Assembly (NCBI RefSeq): GCF_000373805.1
Contig: NZ_KB892445.1
Location: 1 to 46,492, forward strand
Direction: 5' to 3'
Source of the DNA: Corynebacterium pilosum DSM 20521 = CIP 103422
GTDB lineage: Bacteria > Actinomycetota > Actinomycetes > Mycobacteriales > Mycobacteriaceae
Length of the DNA stretch: 46,492 bases
Below the pieces are notes generated by a model. The model did no database searches, had not been told where the DNA came from, and saw only the letters and a program-made list of their open reading frames with translations. The translations under genes were made by a program, and so were the position numbers. Positions 41,277-46,492 of this stretch are shown piece after piece. The first letter of the stretch is position 1, and each line of letters begins with the position of its first letter.

Positions 41277-43797
41277 TTTGTCCGATGTACCCGAGTCCCT
41301 CTACGAGGAGGCGATTTGGGATTCCTTCATTGCCTGGACGCGCGAACGCGGGATCACTTTATACCCCGCCCAGGAAGAAGCGTCGCTTGCTGTCCTAGCC
41401 GAAGACAACGTTATCTTGGCTACCCCCACGGGATCCGGTAAGTCCATGGTGGCCAACGCCGCCCACTTCATCGCGATGGCGCGCGGCCAGCGCAGCTTTT
41501 ATACCGCCCCCATTAAAGCGCTGGTGAGTGAGAAGTTCTTCGCCCTGTGTGAGATTTTTGGTGCGGAAAACGTTGGCATGATGACGGGCGATGCCACCGT
41601 CAACGGGAATGCGCCCATCATTGCTGCAACGGCGGAGATCGTCGCCAATATTGCGCTGCGCGACGGCAAGCACGCCAATATCGACCAGGTGGTGATGGAT
41701 GAGTTCCACTACTACTCTGACCCGGACCGCGGTTGGGCCTGGCAGGTCCCGCTGTTGGAGTTGCCGAAGGCCCAGTTCTTGCTGATGTCCGCCACCCTAG
41801 GCGACACATCCCGGCTGGAGAAGGATTTAACCGAGCGCACCGGCCGGACCACCACCTTGGTCTCCGGCACCGAACGCCCGGTACCGCTGGACTTCCACTA
41901 TGTATTCACCCCCATCCACGAGACCATTGAGGAATTGCTCAAAGATGGCAAGGCCCCGATCTATGTGGTGCACTTCTCCCAACGCGAGGCCACCGAGCGC
42001 GCCCAGGCTTTGACCAGCATGGGTAGCATCCTGACCCCGGAGGAGAAGCAGCAGATTGCCGCAGAGATCGGTGATTTTCGCTTTACGACGACTTTTGGCA
42101 AGACTCTGTCCAAGCTGGTTCGGCGTGGGATCGGTGTGCACCATGCGGGCATGTTGCCGAAGTATCGGCGCCTCGTCGAAAAGCTGTCCCAGACCGGGTT
42201 GCTCAAGGTCATCTGTGGTACCGACACCTTGGGCGTGGGCATCAATGTGCCGATCCGTACCGTGCTGATGACGGGCCTGGCAAAGTATGACGGCGTGCGC
42301 CAGCGCATCGTGAAGTCGCGCGAGTTCCACCAGATTGCGGGCCGTGCGGGACGCGCCGGTTATGACACCGAGGGCACCGTCGTCGTCGAGGCGCCCGAAC
42401 ACGAAATTGAAAACGTGAAGCTGCGGCGCAAGGCCGGCGATGACCCGGCGAAGAAGCGGAAGCTGCGCAAGAAGGCCCCACGCGATGGCGAAATTTCGTG
42501 GTCAGAAAACACCTTTGAGCGGTTAACGGTCGCGGAGCCTGAGGAATTGACCAGCCAGTTCAAGATCTCCAACTCGATGCTGCTCAACGTTGTTGCCCGC
42601 CCAGGTGACGGTTATGAGCACATGAAGCACCTGCTGCGGACCAACCATGACACGCGTTCAAAGCAAAACCGTGACATTTTGACCGCCGTGGAGCTCTTCC
42701 GCGGTCTGATCAACGCCGGCATCGTGGAGCGCACGCCGGATTCGCTGGCTTCTCGTCCCTACACGCTGGTGGAAGAACTGGACCGCGACTTCGCGCTTAA
42801 CCAACCCCTGTCCCCTTTCGCTTTAGCGTTTCTGACGCTGCTCGACCCAGAATCGGAGACGTACACCCTGGATGTGATCTCCACGTTTGAGGCCATTCTG
42901 GATGATCCACGCCAGCTACTCCAAGCGCAGCAATCAGCTGAACGCGGCGAGGAATTGGCAGCGCTGAAGGCCGAGGGGGTGGATTACACCGAGCGCATGG
43001 CGCTTTTGGAAGAGGTCACCTACCCCATGCCGCTGAAGGACGAGCTGGACGACGCCTTTGAGACTTTCCGCGAGGGCAACCCGTGGGCCAAGGAATTTGA
43101 GCTGTCGCCAAAGTCCGTTGTGCGCGACATGATTGAGCACGCCATGACCTTTTCGGACCTCATCGCCACGTACGGCCTGGCCCGCAGCGAGGGTGTTGTG
43201 CTGCGTTACCTGACTGATGCGTGGCGGACCCTGTCGAAGTCTGCGCCGGCGCAGTACATGACCGAGGAGCTTGACGACGTGATCACCTGGCTCGGCGAGC
43301 TGATCCGCCAGGTGGACTCTTCGCTGATCGACGAGTGGGCTCACATGGCGGACGAAGACACACCTGTCGACCAGGCCACTGTCGAACGCGAGCTCGCCTT
43401 CGGTGTCGAGGACCCTTCCGCGTTGACCGCGAACCGCCGCGCGTTCACCATCATGGTGCGCAACTACTTCTTCCGCCTTGTCGAACTCTTCGCCTATGAG
43501 AAGGAAGACCGCCTGGCCGACATGCTGGACTATTTGGACCGTGACGACAAACCGGATTGGGGTGCCGCCATGGACGATTACTTCGATGAATATGACGACA
43601 TCGGCACTGATCAAGAAGCCCGCGGCAAGGAGTTCTTCAGCCTCGGCGACACCTCAGGACGCAGCTGGGATGTGCGCCAGATCCTGCAAGACCCAGAGGG
43701 TGATAACTCCTTCCAGCTCCACGGAGTCGTTGACTTGGATGCCTCCGACGCCGCCGGCGAGGTACGCCTGAGCCACCTTGAGATGAAGCAGGTCTAA
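41251..43797 (+). CDS. helY: HelY-like DEAD/DEAH helicase with DUF3516
   Basis: An 848-residue SF2 helicase. Walker A ATPTGSGKSMVAN lies near residue 53 and motif II MDEFHYYSD near 150. Motif III is LMSATLGD, and helicase domain 2 has TDTLGVGINVPIRTV and the arginine motif HQIAGRAGRAG. The C-terminal 400 residues are the DUF3516 region found in actinobacterial Ski2/Mtr4-type helicases such as mycobacterial HelY. Probably an RNA helicase, with no proven role. The GTG start (MNLSEMLPDL) lies 6 nt after TACGGT, so a leaderless transcript is possible beside read-through from the PAC2 gene. Confidence 0.9.
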   Translation: MNLSEMLPDLSDVPESLYEEAIWDSFIAWTRERGITLYPAQEEASLAVLAEDNVILATPTGSGKSMVANAAHFIAMARGQRSFYTAPIKALVSEKFFALCEIFGAENVGMMTGDATVNGNAPIIAATAEIVANIALRDGKHANIDQVVMDEFHYYSDPDRGWAWQVPLLELPKAQFLLMSATLGDTSRLEKDLTERTGRTTTLVSGTERPVPLDFHYVFTPIHETIEELLKDGKAPIYVVHFSQREATERAQALTSMGSILTPEEKQQIAAEIGDFRFTTTFGKTLSKLVRRGIGVHHAGMLPKYRRLVEKLSQTGLLKVICGTDTLGVGINVPIRTVLMTGLAKYDGVRQRIVKSREFHQIAGRAGRAGYDTEGTVVVEAPEHEIENVKLRRKAGDDPAKKRKLRKKAPRDGEISWSENTFERLTVAEPEELTSQFKISNSMLLNVVARPGDGYEHMKHLLRTNHDTRSKQNRDILTAVELFRGLINAGIVERTPDSLASRPYTLVEELDRDFALNQPLSPFALAFLTLLDPESETYTLDVISTFEAILDDPRQLLQAQQSAERGEELAALKAEGVDYTERMALLEEVTYPMPLKDELDDAFETFREGNPWAKEFELSPKSVVRDMIEHAMTFSDLIATYGLARSEGVVLRYLTDAWRTLSKSAPAQYMTEELDDVITWLGELIRQVDSSLIDEWAHMADEDTPVDQATVERELAFGVEDPSALTANRRAFTIMVRNYFFRLVELFAYEKEDRLADMLDYLDRDDKPDWGAAMDDYFDEYDDIGTDQEARGKEFFSLGDTSGRSWDVRQILQDPEGDNSFQLHGVVDLDASDAAGEVRLSHLEMKQV

Positions 43798-43810
43798 GCG
43801 AGCCGGCCGC

Positions 43811-45226
43811 TTATGGGGCCACGTTCTTAAGTCCCCCGCCGTAGCGACCTTCTTCCAGTTTCTCGGCAGTATGCCCTTTCACGTCGGCGATGTCACTTAC
43901 TGTGGTGGCCGTGGCTTCGCTGCCGTGTTTGACTGCCCCGCGGGCTGCTGCGTTCTTCACGCCCCGAGCCCCGGCCTGCGCAACCTTAGCCCCGCGGCCC
44001 AGCCCGAAACTGGCAGCTGCACCGGCACCGGCAGACATCAGGGAGATGTCTCGATCCACCCCGGTTTTCACGTCGGTATAGACTCCCATCACCGTCGCAG
44101 CTGGCGTCGCCAAAAGATTCAATCCACCGAGCCCCACCTGTCCAGCAATTCTGGTGGCAAGCTCATCGGATTCGAGGGAAGTTTCCAACACGTCTCTGGC
44201 CATGCTGTAATAAAATTCGGTTGCAAACACACTCAGAGCGATCATCGATTCAGTGGCACCGGCGTCCTCCATGGAAGAGACCAGCTGCACTCCCATGGAT
44301 TGGTCGCCATAGCGAATCTCCTTCGCCCAATACCTGCACAAGCCCCCAGTGAATTCCAGTTTCTGTGCCAGCAACGCTGTCTCATTGTCCCAGAGAGCGC
44401 GGAATTCCTCGGTAACACCATAGAGATTTCCACCTGAGCGGTCATCGTAGCCCGCTAAGGCAGCCAGATCACCACGCGCGGCGCGGGCACTACCGGCAAT
44501 CTCCATGAGTGTGGTGCGGAATTCGGCCAATGCGTCAACTTCTACATCGAGCTCCTGTGGCACGCTGCCCTGGTAGTCGTCGGGAAGCTCCTCGGCGAAG
44601 TTCCGCGCACCCGCATCAGTATCTGCGTAGCTGATGGGAACCTCATTGACAGCACGCACGTGAAAAGCGACTCTTTGTCTTAGCCATTCGACGACCTTGT
44701 CGGCTTCTGCCAAGGTGTTCTCGAAACCAGCAGCTGCGCGGTGGTTTTTCCTTAAAGCTATGTCGTAGTCAGCACGATAGCGCCTGGCCGTGTCTGGGTC
44801 CCCATTATTTATCGCCCAGTTGTGCCTCTTCGCCAGGTCAAGGCCATCATCTTCCCACTGGATGGCGCTTTTCCACTGAGCGTGGGCCTCGTCGGAAAGC
44901 GTGCTCAATTCGTGGCGCGCGGTGATAAGGTCGGTGGCGTAATTATCGACGATTCCCGCGACGCGACGGTGAGCCGACTCCACTACTTTGAAGTGCTTCG
45001 GATAGAAAACGTGAATCAACTTCCTAAACAGGTAACCCCCATCGCCGCGATAAAAAGACACATCCGCGCTGCTAAGAGCCTCGATGACAGCACCGATTGC
45101 GTTGGCGTAGTTCTCCCAGTTATCGCTAGTGCTACGGACTTTGTTTGGATCCCCGCCGACCTCGAAAGCTCCCTTGTAGCTGCGCCACGGATCTAAAGAA
45201 ACTAAAGCTAGGTTGTCTGATGACAT
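43811..45226 (-). CDS. Putative type VII secretion signal protein lacking a toxin domain
   Basis: A 471-residue protein. The N-terminus resembles the actinobacterial type VII secretion signal module: PWRSYKGA, then GDPNKVRSTSDNWENYANAI, a Trp/Tyr-Gly turn (FYRGDGGYLFRKLI) and a long helical hairpin with YATDLITARHE. This architecture heads polymorphic toxins. The centre (about 130-330) is mainly helical. The rest has an Ala/Gly-rich hydrophobic stretch (about 355-430), often the pre-toxin region. The protein ends about 40 residues later without a recognisable toxin domain. The start ATG 45226 follows GGGGGATAC. A small unknown gene lies upstream in the same direction. No secretion genes are in the window. 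Function is inferred from architecture only. Confidence 0.55.
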   Translation of the reverse strand: MSSDNLALVSLDPWRSYKGAFEVGGDPNKVRSTSDNWENYANAIGAVIEALSSADVSFYRGDGGYLFRKLIHVFYPKHFKVVESAHRRVAGIVDNYATDLITARHELSTLSDEAHAQWKSAIQWEDDGLDLAKRHNWAINNGDPDTARRYRADYDIALRKNHRAAAGFENTLAEADKVVEWLRQRVAFHVRAVNEVPISYADTDAGARNFAEELPDDYQGSVPQELDVEVDALAEFRTTLMEIAGSARAARGDLAALAGYDDRSGGNLYGVTEEFRALWDNETALLAQKLEFTGGLCRYWAKEIRYGDQSMGVQLVSSMEDAGATESMIALSVFATEFYYSMARDVLETSLESDELATRIAGQVGLGGLNLLATPAATVMGVYTDVKTGVDRDISLMSAGAGAAASFGLGRGAKVAQAGARGVKNAAARGAVKHGSEATATTVSDIADVKGHTAEKLEEGRYGGGLKNVAP

Positions 45227-45256
45227 GTATCCCCCGATATGTCCCCGATGTTTTCG

Positions 45257-45278
45257 ATGGACGTTATTTCGTGTCCAT
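45257..45278. repeat. Inverted repeat upstream of the type VII-like gene
   Basis: ATGGAC-N10-GTCCAT, perfect 6-bp arms, 31 nt before the start codon. It could be an operator or hairpin. The arms are short, so chance is possible. Confidence 0.35.
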
Positions 45279-45328
45279 GTAGAACCGTAGCGTGAAAACA
45301 CCAAGTTGTCTCGCCAAGTGCTGCAGTC

Positions 45329-45808
45329 TCAGGAGCGGGTAGCCGCGTCGGCGCGCGCACGCGTTGCTTCTGCACGAAGTGCCGACATGCGGGTGCGTTC
45401 AGATTCAGCACCGAAGCGCTGCTGGGCTTGGGCTGCAAAAGCCTCCCGATGGCCAGCAGCCTTCTCGAACTCGCCGTGCGCCTCGAGCATGTCAGCCAGG
45501 TAGTGGTCCGACATGTTGATCCCGTCTACCAGAGCGTAGTCAAAGTATCCCGCGTCCACGAGAAACTCCAGGGGCCGCTCGGTGTCAGCGTAGCGGTGTT
45601 GCTTGCGCAGCACGGCCAGCCACAGCACGTGTAGGGCCAAGCGTGCCTGGTGGTGGAACTTGTCCTCACCGCGCACCAAGGAGGCATACATTTCTGCGCT
45701 TTCGCGGGCGACCCGTTGCTTCTGGCTGCGCATGAGCCCGCCGACAACAGTTTTGGCCTCCTCGACCAGCTCACGTGCTTCCGGAGCTGTCATGTCTCTC
45801 GTGCTCAT
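45329..45808 (-). CDS. Small helical protein of unknown function
   Basis: A 159-residue protein that I do not recognise. It is mainly helical and charged: an N-terminal helix (APEARELVEEAKTVV), a central hydrophobic segment (HVLWLAVLRKQHRYADTERP) and a TPR-like pair near the end (HGEFEKAAGHREAFAAQAQQ), then an Ala/Arg-rich C-terminus. No signal peptide, membrane helix or catalytic motif is seen. The start ATG 45808 has AAAGGAG at 7 nt. It lies 102 nt upstream of the type VII-like gene in the same direction, so an accessory or immunity-like partner role is possible but unproven. Confidence 0.65.
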   Translation of the reverse strand: MSTRDMTAPEARELVEEAKTVVGGLMRSQKQRVARESAEMYASLVRGEDKFHHQARLALHVLWLAVLRKQHRYADTERPLEFLVDAGYFDYALVDGINMSDHYLADMLEAHGEFEKAAGHREAFAAQAQQRFGAESERTRMSALRAEATRARADAATRS

Positions 45809-45955
45809 GCGGGCTCTCCTTTACTCCTTGTCCCGTCGAGTGTAATACAGAGCACACGAGGGAGACGCGAGTCTCTCATGGGAATCCTGTCGGATTAGTC
45901 GCAGCCGACGGACTCGCGGTGCTGGACGAGCGCACAGCAATATCTGTCTGCCGGA

Positions 45956-46222
45956 CTAAAGCTTCACAACCTCGTCAACATTTTCAGCTATGTATGCGGA
46001 ATGGGTGGCCACCACAACGACAGCACCGTTTTCCGCGAATCGGCGCAAGTTCATCAAGACGATCTGAGAATTCGTGTCATCGAGAGCGCCCGTTGGCTCG
46101 TCGGCCAGCACAATCTTCGGTTCCGTGATAATCAGTCGGGTCAACGCAATGCGCTGTTGCTCGCCGCCTGAAAGTTCACTGACCGTCCGTTTCTCCGTCC
46201 CGCTAAGACCCACTTCCTCCAA
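45956..46222 (-). pseudogene. ABC transporter ATP-binding protein, 5' part removed by an IS
   Basis: About 89 residues remain of an ABC ATPase of the LolD/MacB type. Present are the signature LSGGEQQRIALTR, Walker B KIVLADEPTGALDD and the H-loop VVATHSAYIAE, ending at a normal C-terminus (EVVKL). Walker A and the Q-loop, about 130 residues, are missing. The homology stops at about 46222, where an IS256-type end begins. The frame then runs on into the IS antisense strand as unrelated sequence. The remainder of the gene, and any permease, would lie beyond the element outside the window. Confidence 0.85.
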
Positions 46223-46223
46223 T

Positions 46224-46492
46224 GAGGGTGTCAGATGGTTTGTGTGTGAGGGATTCCCCTCACACCAAGGAGATGAACCAGAATGACTACCGTGGCACGA
46301 CGAAACCCAGAGGACTCCGCAAAGATCAAAGCGATCGAGGAAAAGCTCCTCGCCAATCCTGAGATGGCGAAGCTGATCGACGAGCTCGGCACCTCCACCA
46401 CGGATGCCAACGATCTCGTCCGGGGCCTGCTCCAGGCCTCGATCAACCGGGGCCTCAACGCCGAGATGGATGCCCACCTCGGCTACCAGCAC
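46224..46492 (+). mobile_element. IS256-family element, left end
   Basis: The element begins near GAGGGTGTCAGATGG (46224), whose G/T-rich sequence resembles the terminal repeats of IS256-type elements. It continues past the right window edge. It interrupts the ABC ATPase gene. The exact outer base and target duplication cannot be set without the other end. Confidence 0.75.
46283..46492 (+). CDS. IS256-family transposase, N-terminal part
   Basis: The first 70 codons of a mutator-type (IS256) transposase, open to the window edge. The start ATG 46283 has AAGGAG at 9 nt. The N-terminus (ARRNPEDSAKIKAIEEKLL) is helical. Residues LVRGLLQASINRGLNAEM and DAHLGYQH match the family's conserved start, in which a later E-M-X2-HLGY block occurs. 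The DDE catalytic residues lie outside the window. Confidence 0.85.
   Translation, partial: MTTVARRNPEDSAKIKAIEEKLLANPEMAKLIDELGTSTTDANDLVRGLLQASINRGLNAEMDAHLGYQH

Noticed and set aside
45956..46492. One 178-residue protein joining an ABC ATPase end to an unrelated N-terminus
   Set aside because: The N-terminal part is the antisense of the IS256 end and transposase; the frame is continuous only by chance.

Overview
The window is chromosomal DNA of a Corynebacterium (order Mycobacteriales). This is read from gene content and order: pgsA1-patA-pimA phosphatidylinositol mannoside genes next to thrS, then hemQ, rnd, dxs, dut, suhB, ppgK, sigA, sigB, dtxR and galE, separated by actinobacterial DUF genes (DUF3000, DUF3710, DUF3093, DUF4193, DUF3039, DUF3099, DUF4192). 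From memory the same order occurs in C. glutamicum (about cg1872-cg1884 joined to cg2076-cg2107) and partly in M. tuberculosis (Rv2676c-Rv2711). The species cannot be fixed from the sequence alone.

Layout. (1) 1-2,760 is accessory: an IS481-family transposase running off the left edge, then a two-gene operon of a DUF2268 Zn-protease and a TipA-like MerR regulator behind a textbook MerR-type promoter with a 19-bp spacer. (2) 2,794-10,849, mostly minus strand: yebC, tesB, a LemA-like protein, and the tightly packed thrS-HIT-pgsA1-patA-pimA operon for translation and PI/PIM synthesis. (3) 11,002-13,527, minus strand: a copper-trafficking operon copC, PCuAC-like lipoprotein and Tat-exported DyP peroxidase, with a SigH-like promoter. 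(4) 13,893-14,797: one minus-strand tRNA-Val(CAC), then a plus-strand array Gly-Val-Gly-Cys-Val-Gly with repeated copies. (5) 14,846-26,643: RibD-like reductase, aftC and msrB, then hemQ, a DUF3000 gene, rnd, dxs, an RNA methyltransferase, dut and small DUF genes. (6) 26,694-37,697: ppgK, sigA, membrane proteins, a helicase, a methyltransferase, dtd, sigB and dtxR. (7) 37,757-43,797: galE, a DUF4192 gene, a PAC2-family gene and the helY-type helicase. (8) 43,811-46,492 is accessory again: a protein with a putative type VII secretion signal but no recognisable toxin domain, a small unknown gene, an ABC ATPase remnant and an IS256-family element running off the right edge.

How the genes work together. 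The cell-envelope genes (pgsA1, patA, pimA, aftC, galE) feed PIM/lipomannan and arabinogalactan synthesis. dxs supplies isoprenoids, and hemQ completes coproporphyrin-dependent haem synthesis. The copC-PCuAC-DyP operon would handle extracytoplasmic copper and peroxide. sigA, sigB and dtxR form the regulatory core. Four promoters (sigB, PAC2, copC, and more weakly sigA) share GGAA-N19-GTT (written GGAAnn-N17-GTT below), the SigH (thiol/heat stress) architecture. This suggests that one stress regulon links them. The most interesting unexplained DNA is a perfect 14-bp inverted repeat around the helY start, a 28-bp DnaA-box-like palindrome, several palindromes in the dtxR leader, and the toxin-less type VII substrate.
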